Shown in pieces: positions 8,235 to 18,045 of a stretch of DNA of 64,000 bases; the stretch's first letter is position 1; every line of letters starts with the position of its first letter. The notes beneath the pieces were generated by a model that ran no database searches, was not told the DNA's origin, and saw only the letters and a list, made by a program, of their open reading frames with translations. This DNA comes from RYN-230 sp963834515 (GTDB lineage Bacteria > Actinomycetota > Actinomycetes > Streptosporangiales > Streptosporangiaceae): positions 620,001-684,000 of the forward strand of contig CAWICB010000007.1 in the NCBI GenBank assembly GCA_963834515.1. Direction: 5' to 3'. Position numbers and translations under genes: made by a program.

Positions 8235-9111
8235 CCAGCCGGCCGGGCAGGCCCGGCAGTTCGTGCTCACCCTGTCCTGCCCGGACCAGCCCGGCATCGT
8301 GCACGCGGTGGCCGCCTACCTGCACGGCTCGGGCGCCAACATCCTGGACAGCCAGCAGTTCGCCGACGTGATCTCCAACTACTTCTTCATGCGGGTCCAG
8401 GTGGAGACGCTGGGCGGCACCCCGCCGGACGCGGCTGCGCTGCGGGCTGGCTTCCTGCCCATCGCGGACGAGTTCGGCATGGACTGGGACCTGCACGACC
8501 TGGATATCCGGCCTCGCGTGCTGATCATGGTGTCCAGGGAGGGGCACTGCCTCAACGACCTGCTATACCGGCGGGAAGCCGAGGCGCTGGCCATCGACGT
8601 GCCGGTGGTCATCGGCAACCACCCGGACCTGGCCCGGCTGGCGGCCGGCCACGGGGTGCCGTTCGAGCATGTGCCGGTGGGCACCGCCCCGGCGGCCCGG
8701 GCCGAGGCCGAGGCCACGCTGCTCGACCTGGTGCGCGCGCACCGCATCGACTTCGTGGTGCTGGCCCGGTACATGCGGATCCTGTCCCCGGACGTGTGCG
8801 AGAAACTGGCCGGGCGGATCATCAACATCCATCACTCGTTCCTGCCCAGCTTCCGCGGCGCGCGGCCCTACCAGCAGGCGTGGGAGTACGGGGTCAAGGT
8901 GATCGGCGCGACCGCGCACTACGTCACGGCGGAACTGGACGAGGGCCCGGTCATCGAGCAGGAGGTGGCCCGGGTGGAGCACAACGCCTCGCCCGCCCAG
9001 CTGGTCGCGCTGGGCCGGGACACCGAGCGGGTGGCGCTGGCCCGGGCGGTGCGCTGGCATGCTGAGCACCGCATCCTGCTGCACGGCCGCCGTACCGTCA
9101 TCTTCAAGTAA
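8218..9111 (+). CDS. purU: Formyltetrahydrofolate deformylase
   Basis: This is a 297-residue protein with an N-terminal ACT domain (LTLSCPDQPGIVHAVAAYL) and a C-terminal formyltransferase-fold domain. The catalytic region INIHHSFLPSFRGARPY holds the Asn and His, and the later TAELDEGPVIEQE supplies the Asp. The enzyme hydrolyses 10-formyl-THF to THF and formate, balancing one-carbon pools with purine and methionine synthesis. The ATG at 8218 lies inside fabI; an in-frame GTG at 8227 is an alternative. Either overlap points to translational coupling. The 3' end overlaps the convergent recD-like gene by 8 bases. Confidence 0.93.
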   Translation: MRSVADQPAGQARQFVLTLSCPDQPGIVHAVAAYLHGSGANILDSQQFADVISNYFFMRVQVETLGGTPPDAAALRAGFLPIADEFGMDWDLHDLDIRPRVLIMVSREGHCLNDLLYRREAEALAIDVPVVIGNHPDLARLAAGHGVPFEHVPVGTAPAARAEAEATLLDLVRAHRIDFVVLARYMRILSPDVCEKLAGRIINIHHSFLPSFRGARPYQQAWEYGVKVIGATAHYVTAELDEGPVIEQEVARVEHNASPAQLVALGRDTERVALARAVRWHAEHRILLHGRRTVIFK

Positions 9112-10837
9112 GCAGGCTGGCCAGCCTGGTCACCCGCGGCTGCTCGCCGATCTCGGCCACCGCGCCGGCCAGGGCCGGCCCGGCCCCGTGCACCACGGAC
9201 AGGTGCCGCTGGGCCCGGGTGATCGCGGTGTAGACCAGCGGCCGGGACAGCATCCCGGTGGCCTCGGCCGGGAACACCGCCACCACCGCCGGCCACTCCG
9301 AGCCCTGCGCCCGGTGCACGGTGAGCGCCCAGCCGTGCCGCAGGTCGGCCAGCAGCCGGTCCGGCACGCACACCGGCCCGGCCGGGAACTCGATGACCAG
9401 GCCACCGTCGCCCGGCCCGGTCACGGTGCCGGTCTCGCCGTTGCTGAACCCCTCAGCCGGGTGGTTGGCCACGGCCACCACCCGGTCGCCGGGATCGAAC
9501 CCGGCGTGCTCGCCCGGTCCCGGGTTGAGCCGTTGCTTGAGGGCCCGGTTCAGCCCGGCCGTGCCCGCCGCGCCGTGGTGCACCGGCGTGATGACCTGGA
9601 TGTCGGCCGCCTGGATCCCGAGCGCGCGCGGGATCGAGTCGGTGACCAGTTGCAGTACCCGGTGGCAGGCGCCCTCGCTGCTGGTCACCGGGACGACCAC
9701 GACCTCGCGGTCCGGTGACTCGACCGGGGGGAGGCGGCCGCCGCGCACCGCGGTGGCCATCCGGGCGATCACCCCGCCGTGGCGCTGCCGGTAGAGATGG
9801 GCCAGCTCGGTCACCGGGACAGCACCGGAGTCGATCAGGTCGGCCAGCACCCGGCCGGGCCCGATTGAGGGCAGCTGCGCCGGGTCGCCGACCAGCAGCA
9901 GCCGGGTGCCGTCGGCGCACGCCTCGACCAGCGCGGCGGCCAGCTCCGCGTCCAGCATGGACGCCTCGTCCACCACGACCAGATCGGCGTCCAGGGGCTC
10001 GTCCTCGGTGCGGGTGAACACCCAGCGGCCCTCGCCGCCCTGCGCCCCGAGCAGCCGGTGCACCGTGCTGGCGGGCGCGCCGGCCAGTTCCGCCAGCCGC
10101 CTGGCGGCCCGGCCGGTCGGCGCGGCCAGGGCCGGCCGCAGACCGCAGCCGGCCGCCATGGCCACTGCCGCGGCGATGGTCCGGCTCTTGCCGGTGCCCG
10201 GGCCGCCGCACAGCACGGTCACGCCGTGCGCCGCGGCCGCGCGCACCGCGTCCTGCTGCGCCTCGTCGATCGGGTTGTCCTCGTCGCCCACCAGCGCGTC
10301 CGCGGCCCCGGGAACCGGCTCGGCCAGTGCGGTCAGCCGCTGCAGGCCCTCGGCCACCGCCTCCTCGGCCATGGCGTACCGGGCCAGCGCGAGCAGCACA
10401 CTGGCACCGGCTTCGCTGTCCGGCGCCTCGAATGGCAGCACCATGCCCTCGTCTACGGCCGCCTCAACGGCCTGCGCCGGGTCCGCGATGCGGAGCCGGG
10501 CCAGCGCGGCGGCGATCACCCCGGCAGGCACCGCCGTGTGCCCGTCCCGGGCCGCCCGGCGCAGCAGGTAGCCGGTCAGCGCCCGGCCACGCCGCGGGTC
10601 CTGCGGGCCAGCCCCGGCGCCGAGCATCCGGCGGGCGAACCAGTCGGCCTGGTCCGGCCGGATCTGCGGCAGCAGCAGCAGCCGCCACGGGTCGGCGCGC
10701 AGCTGCTGGTCCGCTTCCGCGCCCAGCACCGCCACCGCCGGGCCGGCTAGCCGTTCTGGCACCTGGCACGCGGTGAGCAGCCGGGCCGTCTCCTGGAGCC
10801 GGTCCGGTACGGGCGCGTCGTCGGCCACTGCGGACAT
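9104..10837 (-). CDS. RecD-like DNA helicase / AAA ATPase
   Basis: This is a superfamily 1B helicase of 577 residues. It has Walker A GGPGTGKSRT, Walker B VVVDEASMLD, GDPAQLPSIGPGR (motif III), a YRQ motif, and the C-terminal TVHRAQGSEWP and YTAITRAQ. The length matches RecD of the RecBCD complex more than the longer RecD2, but no recB or recC lies in the window. The ATG at 10837 is preceded by a minus-strand TAGGGT box only 7 bases away, suggesting a leaderless mRNA. The frame stays open upstream only as antisense of the FHA gene. It probably unwinds DNA 5' to 3' in repair. Confidence 0.85.
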   Translation of the reverse strand: MSAVADDAPVPDRLQETARLLTACQVPERLAGPAVAVLGAEADQQLRADPWRLLLLPQIRPDQADWFARRMLGAGAGPQDPRRGRALTGYLLRRAARDGHTAVPAGVIAAALARLRIADPAQAVEAAVDEGMVLPFEAPDSEAGASVLLALARYAMAEEAVAEGLQRLTALAEPVPGAADALVGDEDNPIDEAQQDAVRAAAAHGVTVLCGGPGTGKSRTIAAAVAMAAGCGLRPALAAPTGRAARRLAELAGAPASTVHRLLGAQGGEGRWVFTRTEDEPLDADLVVVDEASMLDAELAAALVEACADGTRLLLVGDPAQLPSIGPGRVLADLIDSGAVPVTELAHLYRQRHGGVIARMATAVRGGRLPPVESPDREVVVVPVTSSEGACHRVLQLVTDSIPRALGIQAADIQVITPVHHGAAGTAGLNRALKQRLNPGPGEHAGFDPGDRVVAVANHPAEGFSNGETGTVTGPGDGGLVIEFPAGPVCVPDRLLADLRHGWALTVHRAQGSEWPAVVAVFPAEATGMLSRPLVYTAITRAQRHLSVVHGAGPALAGAVAEIGEQPRVTRLASLLT

Positions 10838-10948
10838 CGAGCCCACCCTAATGCGGCGGTCCGTCAATTGCCGGGCAGCCGGCCGGGCTCGGAATGTCGC
10901 TGGCTGAGCAGGTTGTGCGTGCGCCGGGCCGAGCCGATACTCGGGACC

Positions 10949-11533
10949 ATGACCGGGAACCCCCGCTACCGGTGGCGCCGGGACCGGCGCGTGTCCGACG
11001 CCGACCGGGACAAGGCGATCGACCGGCTGTGGGCCCGGTACGACGAAGGCCGGCTGAGCTACGACACGTTCGCGCTCCGGCTGGAAGCGGCACTGCACAC
11101 CCGATCCCGGGCCGGCCTGGACGCGCTGCTGGCCGACCTGCCCGGCCGCGGCTGGGGCGGCGCGCGGCCGGCCGCGCTGCGCAGCCGCTGGCAGCACGGC
11201 TGGGCGGCGCTGGCCGGCCTGCTGCCGCGGGCCTGGCCGGCCGCCGCCTGGCCGGTGCTGACGTTTCCGGCCGGGGAGCAGAACCGGTTCACCATCGGCC
11301 GGGACCGGGCCTGCGACATGGTGCTGCCCGACCCGACCGTGTCCCGCTGGCACGCTGGCCTGCGCCGGGAGCCGGGCGGCTGGATGCTCGACGACCTGGG
11401 CTCGACCAACGGCACCCGGCTCAACGGGTGCCGGGTCCGGGCCTGGGTCCCGGTCCGGGATGGCGACCTGGTCAGCTTCGGCGCGGTCACGTTCGTGGTC
11501 GGCACCCCGGGCGTGGCCGGAGGCTCCCGCTGA
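10949..11533 (+). CDS. DUF1707 and FHA domain protein
   Basis: This 194-residue protein has two parts. The first (about residues 11-60) is a DUF1707 helical domain, RVSDADRDKAIDRLWARY. The second (about 105-190) is a forkhead-associated domain with IGRDRACDMVLPD, SRWHAGL and GSTNGTRLNG. These hold the conserved Arg, Ser, His and Asn that bind phosphothreonine. The two parts are joined by a Trp/Ala/Pro-rich linker. FHA domains read out Ser/Thr kinase signalling. DUF1707 occurs at the N-terminus of many actinobacterial proteins and has no agreed function. The partner kinase is not in the window. Confidence 0.85.
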   Translation: MTGNPRYRWRRDRRVSDADRDKAIDRLWARYDEGRLSYDTFALRLEAALHTRSRAGLDALLADLPGRGWGGARPAALRSRWQHGWAALAGLLPRAWPAAAWPVLTFPAGEQNRFTIGRDRACDMVLPDPTVSRWHAGLRREPGGWMLDDLGSTNGTRLNGCRVRAWVPVRDGDLVSFGAVTFVVGTPGVAGGSR

Positions 11534-11538
11534 CCCCG

Positions 11539-11544
11539 TAGAGT
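11539..11544 (+). promoter_or_regulatory. -10 box TAGAGT for a leaderless phosphatase mRNA
   Basis: TAGAGT ends 7 bases before the GTG at 11552, which has no ribosome binding site. In actinobacteria this spacing usually means transcription begins at the start codon. Confidence 0.5.
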
Positions 11545-11551
11545 CAAATGC

Positions 11552-12235
11552 GTGACAGTGGTTCTGCTGGTGCGGCATGGGCTGACGGCCGGCACTGGGC
11601 ACGTGCTAACCGGGCGCACACCCGGCATCGCGCTGGACGACCGCGGCCGCGGCCAGGCCGCGGCGCTGGCCGCCCGGCTGGCTGAGATCCGGCTGGACGC
11701 GATCGTGACCAGCCCCCTGGAGCGCTGCCGGCAGACCGCCGAGGCGATCGCGGCGGCCCGGGATGGCGAGCCACTGCCGGTCAAGGAAGATGAGCAGTTC
11801 GCCGAGGTCAAGTACGGCGACTGGACCGGCCAGCCGCTCAAGCGGCTGGCCAAGGACCCGCTATGGCGGGTGGTCCAGGCGCACCCGAGCGCGGTGCGCT
11901 TCCCGGGTGCGGACGCGGAATCCCTGCTCGAGGTGCAGCACCGCGCGGTGAACGCGGTGCGGGAATGGAACGCCAGGCTCGGCCAGGACGCCGTCTACCT
12001 GATCTGCTCGCACGGTGACGTGATCAAATCGGTCATCTCGGACAGCCTCGGCCTGCACCTCGACCTGAGCCAGCGGATCCAGGTCGATCCGTGCTCGCTG
12101 AGCGTGATCAGGTACACGCCGCTTCGCCCGTTCCTGGTACGAATGAATGACACTGGGCGCACCGCCGCCGGCCTGGCCGAGAGCCAGAAGTCCCGGGAGG
12201 GTGACGCCGCCGTCGGCGGGGGAGCGGGAGGATAA
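11552..12235 (+). CDS. Histidine phosphatase family protein
   Basis: This 227-residue protein opens with LLVRHGLTAGTG, the RHG motif whose His is transiently phosphorylated in phosphoglycerate-mutase-like phosphatases. TSPLERCRQTAEAI carries the conserved Arg, and ICSHGDVIKSV supplies the second catalytic His. The substrate is unknown. It is followed within 5 bases by a DUF3090 gene and then a SCO1664-family gene, a trio conserved together in actinobacteria. The three likely act in one process. The GTG start is supported by a -10 box just upstream rather than by a ribosome site. Confidence 0.88.
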   Translation: MTVVLLVRHGLTAGTGHVLTGRTPGIALDDRGRGQAAALAARLAEIRLDAIVTSPLERCRQTAEAIAAARDGEPLPVKEDEQFAEVKYGDWTGQPLKRLAKDPLWRVVQAHPSAVRFPGADAESLLEVQHRAVNAVREWNARLGQDAVYLICSHGDVIKSVISDSLGLHLDLSQRIQVDPCSLSVIRYTPLRPFLVRMNDTGRTAAGLAESQKSREGDAAVGGGAGG

Positions 12236-12240
12236 GGATC

Positions 12241-12801
12241 ATGCCGGTCTACTCGTATGATCCGCCGGACCGATTTGTCGCAGGCACGGTCGGGCAGCCA
12301 GGGGAGCGCACGTTCTACATCCAGGCCAGCGCCCGCGGCCGGGTGACCAGCGTAGCGCTGGAGAAGTTCCAGGTCAGCCTGCTGGCTGAGCGGCTGGAAG
12401 AACTCCTCGACGAGGTGCTGCGCCGCACTGGCGGGCAGGCGTCGGTGCCCGCCGCCAGCCCCGCGGAGCTGGCTGACGACGAACCGCTCGACCTGCCGCT
12501 GATGGAGGACTTCCGGGTCGGTGCCATCGCGCTGGCCTGGGACGGCGAGGACGAACGGGTCGTGATCGAAGCTCAGGAGGAGTCGGAGACCCCAGTCGAG
12601 CCGCTGGCCGAGGAGATCCCGGAGAACGGCCCGGACGTGCTCCGGGTGCGTATCACCGCGGCCACCGCCCGGGCGTTCTCCCAGCGGGCGCTGCGCATCA
12701 TCGCGCAGGGCCGGCCGCCCTGCCCGCTGTGCGGCCTGCCGCTGGACAATGAGGGACATATCTGCCCACGGCAGAACGGCCACCGGGTCGCCAATGGCTG
12801 A
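12241..12801 (+). CDS. DUF3090 family protein with C-terminal zinc-knuckle-like cysteines
   Basis: This is a 186-residue member of DUF3090. Its body is acidic, and it ends with CPLCGLPLDNEGHICPRQNGH, in which three Cys and two His are arranged like a small zinc site. The biochemical function is not known. It starts 5 bases after the phosphatase gene and overlaps the SCO1664-family gene by 8 bases, so all three should be translated from one mRNA. Confidence 0.85.
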   Translation: MPVYSYDPPDRFVAGTVGQPGERTFYIQASARGRVTSVALEKFQVSLLAERLEELLDEVLRRTGGQASVPAASPAELADDEPLDLPLMEDFRVGAIALAWDGEDERVVIEAQEESETPVEPLAEEIPENGPDVLRVRITAATARAFSQRALRIIAQGRPPCPLCGLPLDNEGHICPRQNGHRVANG

Positions 12802-13591
12802 ATCCCGGCGGCTGCGTGGGCCCCGCCCGCCCCGTGAGCCACGCGAGCCGCGGGAAGAGCCTGGCCCACCGCTGGATGACCACACCGCCGCGCTGGAGCT
12901 GCTGGCCCAGGGTGAGCTGGAGGTGGAAGGGCGGCTGGTGGTCGCGTCCAACGCCACGCTCTACTGCACCATCCGATACGGCGGCACCGAGGCGGCCTGC
13001 GTGTACAAGCCGGTGGCCGGGGAGCGGCCGCTGTGGGACTTCCCGCACGGCACGCTGGCCGGCCGGGAGGTGGCGGCGTACGCGGTGTCCCGGGCCGCGG
13101 GCTGGAACCTGGTGCCGCCCACGGTGTTCCGGGATGGGCCGTTCGGGCCCGGCATGTGCCAGCTGTGGATCGACGCCGACGCCACCGTGGACCTGGTCGC
13201 GCTGTCCCGCAGCGCGGATCACCGGGCACTGCGCGACATGGCCGTGTTCGACGCCGTGGTGAACAACGCCGACCGCAAGATCGGCCACTTGCTGCCGATG
13301 GCCGGCGGCCGGCTGTACGGCTGCGACCACGGGGTCTGCTTCGGCGAGGAGTACAAGCTGCGCACCGTGCTGTGGCAGTGGCGGGGCCGCAAGCTGCCCG
13401 CCCGGGCGCTGGACGCGCTAGCCCGGCTCAAGGCCGAGCTGGCCACCGGGGCACTGGCCGGCGAGCTGGCCCAGCGGCTCACCGAGGACGAGGTGACCGC
13501 GACCAGGCAGCGGGTCGGCCTGCTCCTCGAAGCCAGAGTGCACCCGTACCCTCCCGAAGACTGGCCGGCCGTCCCCTGGCCGCCGTACTAG
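12794..13591 (+). CDS. SCO1664 family protein (PI 3/4-kinase-like fold)
   Basis: This 265-residue protein begins with an Arg/Pro/Glu-rich tail. It then shows conserved stretches such as ACVYKPVAGERPLWDFP, FDAVVNNADRKIGHLL and YGCDHGVCFGEEYKLR. These resemble the nucleotide-binding Lys, the catalytic N-x-D and the metal-binding D-x-G of lipid-kinase-like folds, so phosphotransfer is plausible, but no substrate is established. The ATG lies 8 bases inside the DUF3090 gene. The stop overlaps that of the convergent PAC2 gene by 4 bases. Confidence 0.8.
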   Translation: MAESRRLRGPRPPREPREPREEPGPPLDDHTAALELLAQGELEVEGRLVVASNATLYCTIRYGGTEAACVYKPVAGERPLWDFPHGTLAGREVAAYAVSRAAGWNLVPPTVFRDGPFGPGMCQLWIDADATVDLVALSRSADHRALRDMAVFDAVVNNADRKIGHLLPMAGGRLYGCDHGVCFGEEYKLRTVLWQWRGRKLPARALDALARLKAELATGALAGELAQRLTEDEVTATRQRVGLLLEARVHPYPPEDWPAVPWPPY

Positions 13592-14451
13592 GAGCGCCCG
13601 GGGTCGCCGGGGAAGCGGCGGCGGCGGAGGTAGCGCTCGAACTCCCGGGCGATGGCGTCACCGCTCGCTTCCGGCAGGTCGGTGGCGTCCTTGGCCTCTT
13701 CCAGGGTGCGCACGTAGTCGGCCACCTCAGTGTCCTGCTCGGCCAGCTCATCCACGCCGCGCTCCCAGGCCCGGGCCTCCTGCGGCAGGTCACCCAGCGG
13801 CAGCGACGTGTCCAGTACGTCCTCCACACCGCGGAGCAGGGCCAGCGTGGCCTTGGGGCTGGGCGGCTGGGCGACATAGTGCGGCACGCTGGCCCACAGC
13901 GACACGGCCGCGATGCCAGCCTGCGTGCAGGCGTGCTGCAGCACCCCGACGATCCCGGTCGGCCCCTTGTACTCGACCGGCTCGACGTGCAGGTCGGCAG
14001 CCAGCTCGGGGTCGGAGGCGGCCGCCGCCACCGGTACCGGCCGGGTGTGCGGCGAATCCGCCAGCAGCGCGCCGAGCAGGACCACGGTCTGCACACCAAG
14101 ATCGGTAAATGACTGCACCAGCTCCCCGGCGAACGCCCGCCACCGCATGTTGGGTTCGATGCCGTGCACCAGGACTACGTCGCGGCCCATGTTGTCCGGG
14201 GTGGCCACGGACAGCCGGGTGGTCGGCCAGACCAGCCGGTCGGTCCGGCCCTCGGACACCTCCATCACCGGCCGGGTGACCTGGAAGTCGTAGTAGTCCT
14301 CCGGGTCGATGGCCCCGATCTGGGTGGCCTCCCAGGCCAGGCCCAGGTGATCGACCACTCCGCTGGCCGCTTCCCCGGCATCGTTCCAGCCCTCGAAGGC
14401 GGCGATGATGGCTGGCGAGATGAGCTTCCGGACACCGCTGAGCTCGATCAC
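13588..14451 (-). CDS. PAC2 family protein (proteasome assembly chaperone-like)
   Basis: This is a 287-residue PAC2-domain protein with an N-terminal SPAIIAAFEGWNDAGEAASG and a central VLVHGIEPNMRWRAF. The family is named after the eukaryotic proteasome assembly chaperone 2, and actinobacterial members often lie in the broader proteasome neighbourhood. A direct role in 20S assembly here is not proven. It is divergent from metH across 136 bases and convergent with the SCO1664-family gene, overlapping it by 4 bases. Confidence 0.85.
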   Translation of the reverse strand: MIELSGVRKLISPAIIAAFEGWNDAGEAASGVVDHLGLAWEATQIGAIDPEDYYDFQVTRPVMEVSEGRTDRLVWPTTRLSVATPDNMGRDVVLVHGIEPNMRWRAFAGELVQSFTDLGVQTVVLLGALLADSPHTRPVPVAAAASDPELAADLHVEPVEYKGPTGIVGVLQHACTQAGIAAVSLWASVPHYVAQPPSPKATLALLRGVEDVLDTSLPLGDLPQEARAWERGVDELAEQDTEVADYVRTLEEAKDATDLPEASGDAIAREFERYLRRRRFPGDPGRS

Positions 14452-14572
14452 TCGCCCCCTCCTTCCTGGCCGCCGCCGGCTCGGGTACCCAGACTACGTG
14501 CCCGGCCGCGCTGGCCGGCTGACCTGGGTGGCCGCCAGGCGCCTGGCCCCGGGGCGGCCGGGCGCGTCGCCC

Positions 14573-14578
14573 TAGAAT
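14573..14578 (+). promoter_or_regulatory. -10 box TAGAAT for metH
   Basis: TAGAAT ends 9 bases before the metH ATG at 14588, so the mRNA should be leaderless or carry a leader of a few bases. No cobalamin riboswitch can fit between this box and the start codon, and I see no B12-box sequence in the 136-base interval. Confidence 0.5.
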
Positions 14579-14587
14579 AGGGGGCCT

Positions 14588-17500
14588 ATGACGAACTCCG
14601 CCCGGCCGGGACTGGCCCTCGGTGACCGGGTGCTGGTCGCGGACGGCGCCATGGGCACGATGCTGCAGGCCAGCCAGGCCAGCCTGAGCGACTTCGACGG
14701 CCACGAAGGCTGCAACGAGATCCTCAACGTGACCCGGCCCGACGTGGTCCGGGCCGTGCACCACGGCTACCTGGACGCGGGCGCGGACTGCATCACCACC
14801 AACACGTTCGGGGCAAACCTCGGCAATCTGGGCGAATACGGGCTGACCGCGCGGATCGCCGAGCTGTCCGAGGCGGGTGCCCGGCTGGCCCGGGCGGCGG
14901 CCGACCAGTACGCCACGCCCGGCCGGCCGCGCTGGGTGCTCGGCTCGGTCGGGCCGGGCACCAAGCTGCCCACCCTGGGCCACGTCGCGTTCGCCGAGCT
15001 GCGCGACGCGTATCAGCGCAACGTGGCCGGGCTGCTCCGCGGCGGGGCCGACGCGATCATCATCGAAACCTGCCAGGACCTGCTGCAGGCCAAGGCGGCA
15101 GTGATCGGCGCGCGCCGCGCGATGGCCGCGGCCGGCCCCACGGTGCCGCTGATCGCCCAGGTGACGATCGAGACCACCGGCGCCATGCTGCTGGGCAGCG
15201 AGATCGGCGCCGCGCTCACCGCGCTGGAGCCGCTGGGCATCACCATGCTGGGGCTGAACTGCGCTACCGGGCCCGGTGAGATGGGCGAGCACCTGCGCTA
15301 CCTGTCCGGGCATGCCCGCGTTCCGCTGTCCTGCATGCCTAACGCCGGGCTGCCGGAACTCACCCCGGACGGCGCGCGGTACCCGCTGAGCCCAGGCCAG
15401 CTGGCCGACGCGCACGAGGCGTTCAGCACCGAGTTCGGGCTGGCCCTGGTCGGCGGGTGCTGTGGGACCACGCCCGAGCACGTGTCGGCCGTGGTGGACC
15501 GGGTCCGCAGCCGCCCGGCCCGCCGCCGCCGGCCCCGGCCCGAGCCCGGGGTGGCCTCGCTCTACCAGCACGTCCCGTTCCGCCAGGACACCTCGTTCCT
15601 GGCCATCGGCGAGCGGACCAACGCCAACGGGTCCAAGGCATTCCGCGAGGCCCTCACCGCGGGCCGCTATGACGACTGTGTGGAGATCGCCCGGGCGCAG
15701 ACCAGGGACGGCGCGCACCTGCTCGACGTGTGCGTGGACTACGTAGGCCGGGACGGCCCGGCGGACATGGCCGAGGTGGCGGGCGGCTGGCCACCGCGGC
15801 CACGCTGCCGCTAGTCATCGACTCCACCGAGCCCGAGGTGATCCGCACCGGGCTGGAACTGCTGGCCGGCCGGGCGGTGGTCAACTCGGTCAACTACGAG
15901 GACGGCGACGGGCCCGGCTCGCGGATCGAACGGGTCATGCCGATGGTCGTGGAGCACGGCGCCGCGGTCATCGCGCTGACCATCGACGAGCAGGGCCAGG
16001 CCCGCACGGCCGACTGGAAGGAGGCCGTGGCCACCCGGCTGATCGAGGATCTGACCGGCCGCTGGGGGATGCGGGCCAGCGACATCATCGTGGACTGCCT
16101 GACGTTCCCGATCGCCACGGGCCAGCACGAGACCCGGCGGGACGCGGTCGAGACCATCGAGGCCATCCGGCGGGTCAAGCAGCGCTACCCGGACGTGCAG
16201 ACCACGCTGGGTGTCTCCAACGTGTCGTTCGGGCTGAACCCGCCGGCCCGGGCCGTGCTCAACTCGGTGTTCCTGGACGAGTGCGTCCGGGCCGGGCTGG
16301 ACTCGGCCATCGTGCACGCGTCCCGGATCATGCCCATCGCGCGCATTCCCGGCGATCAGCTGCAGGCCGCGCTGGACCTGGTCTACGACCGGCGGCGGCC
16401 CGGGTACGACCCGCTGGCCCGGCTGCTCGGGCTGTTCGAGGGGGTGGACGCGGCCGCGGTCAAGGCGACCCGGGCGGCCGAGCTGGCCGGGCTGCCGCTG
16501 TGGGAACGGCTCAAGCGCCGGATCATCGACGGGGAGCGGGCCGGCCTGGCGGCCGACCTGGACGAGGCGCTGTCCCAGCGGCCCGCCCTGGAGATCGTCA
16601 ACGACGTGCTGCTGGACGGCATGAAGACGGTCGGTGAGCTGTTCGGCGCCGGGCAGATGCAGCTGCCGTTCGTGCTCCAGTCGGCCGAGGTGATGAAGCT
16701 CGCGGTCGGTCACCTGGAACCGCACATGGAGCGGTCGGCCGAATCGGGCCACGGCCGCATCGTGCTGGCCACGGTCAGGGGCGACGTGCACGACATCGGC
16801 AAGAACCTGGTCGACATCATCCTGTCCAACAACGGCTACGACGTGGTCAACATCGGCATTAAGCAGCCGCTGTCGGCCATCGTGGACGCGGCCGCCGAGC
16901 ACGGCGCGGACGTGATCGGCATGTCCGGCCTGCTGGTCAAGTCGACCGTGGTGATGCGGGACAACCTGGCCGAGCTGAACACCCGGGGGCTGGCCGGCCG
17001 GTGGCCGGTGCTGCTCGGCGGGGCCGCGCTGACCCGGGCCTATGTGGAACAGGATCTGGCCAGCCTGTTCGACGGCGAGGTGCGCTACGCCCGGGACGCG
17101 TTCGAGGGACTGCGGCTGATGGACGCGTTCATGGCCGCGGCGCGCGGCGACGCGGCCGCGTTGCCGCCGCTGCGGGAGCGCCGGGTGCGCAGCCGGGCCC
17201 GGCTGGCGGTGACCGGGCCGGCCGGCCAGCCGGCCCGGTCCGACGTGGCCGACGCGCCGGTGCCGGTCCCGCCGTTCTTCGGCGACCGGGTGGTCAAGGG
17301 CATCCCGCTGGCCGACTACGCGGCGTTCCTGGATGAGCGGGCCACGTTCATGGGCCAGTGGGGACTCAAGCCATCCCGCGGCGCTGGCCCGTCCTACCAG
17401 GAGCTGGTGGAGACGCAGGGCCGGCCGCGGCTGCGGATGTGGCTGGACCGGATGAAGACCGAGGGGCTGCTGCAGGCCGCTGTGGTTTACGGCTACTACC

Positions 17501-18045
17501 CAGCCGTCAGCGAGGGCGATGACCTGGTCGTGCTGGACGGCACCGGGGCCGAGCGGGAGAGGTTCCGCTTCCCCCGGCAGCGCCGTGACCGGCACCTGTG
17601 CCTGGCCGACTTCTTCCGGGCCGGCCGCGCCGAGCCCGACGTGGTCGCCTTCCAGCTGGTCACGATGGGCAGCGCGGTCAGCGAGGCCACCGCGGCCCTG
17701 TTCGCCAAGGACGCCTACCGGGACTATCTGGAGCTGCACGGCCTGTCCGTGCAGCTGACCGAGGCGCTGGCCGAGTACTGGCACAGCCGGGTCCGGGCCG
17801 AGACTGGCCTGGCCGGCGACGACCCGGCCGGCCTGGACGGCATCCTCCGGGCCGGCTACCGCGGCTGCCGCTACTCGTTCGGCTACCCGGCCTGCCCGGA
17901 CCTCGAGGACCGGGCCAGGGTCGTCCGGCTGCTCGCGCCGGAGCGGATCGGGGTCACGCTGACCGAGGAGTTCCAGCTCGTCCCCGAGCAGTCCACTGAC
18001 GCGCTGATCGCGTTCCACCCGGAAGCCAGGTACTTCTCCGTATGA
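14588..18045 (+). pseudogene. metH: Cobalamin-dependent methionine synthase, broken by a one-base deletion
   Basis: The frame from 14588 ends at 15814, while a second frame open from 15730 continues the same protein to 18045. Family alignment predicts EVAGRLATAATLPL where the first frame reads EVAGGWPPR. One missing C near 15783-15785 explains it: restoring it gives exactly 1153 codons, a normal MetH length. The domains are homocysteine-binding (GLNCATG and GGCCGTTPEH zinc cysteines), pterin-binding (LDVCVDYVGRDG), cobalamin-binding (GDVHDIGKNLV, with the His that coordinates cobalt) and an AdoMet reactivation domain (GYRGCRYSFGYPACPD). All are intact. A sequencing error or a recent mutation is more likely than long-term decay. 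It overlaps the HAD gene by ATGA. Confidence 0.88.

Noticed and set aside
9104..11602. An 832-codon frame including the RecD-like protein
   Set aside because: Sequence before the ATG at 10837 is low-complexity antisense to the FHA gene, while the helicase motifs all lie after it.
14452..14587. Possible cobalamin riboswitch before metH
   Set aside because: The interval is only 136 bases, a -10 box sits 9 bases from the ATG, and no B12 box is visible.
13790..15718. A 642-codon minus-strand frame
   Set aside because: Gly/Pro/Arg/His-rich translation without family features, overlapping PAC2 and metH; it is a GC-rich shadow.
15811..18018. A 735-codon minus-strand frame opposite metH
   Set aside because: It is antisense to well-conserved MetH domains and has a composition typical of shadow frames.
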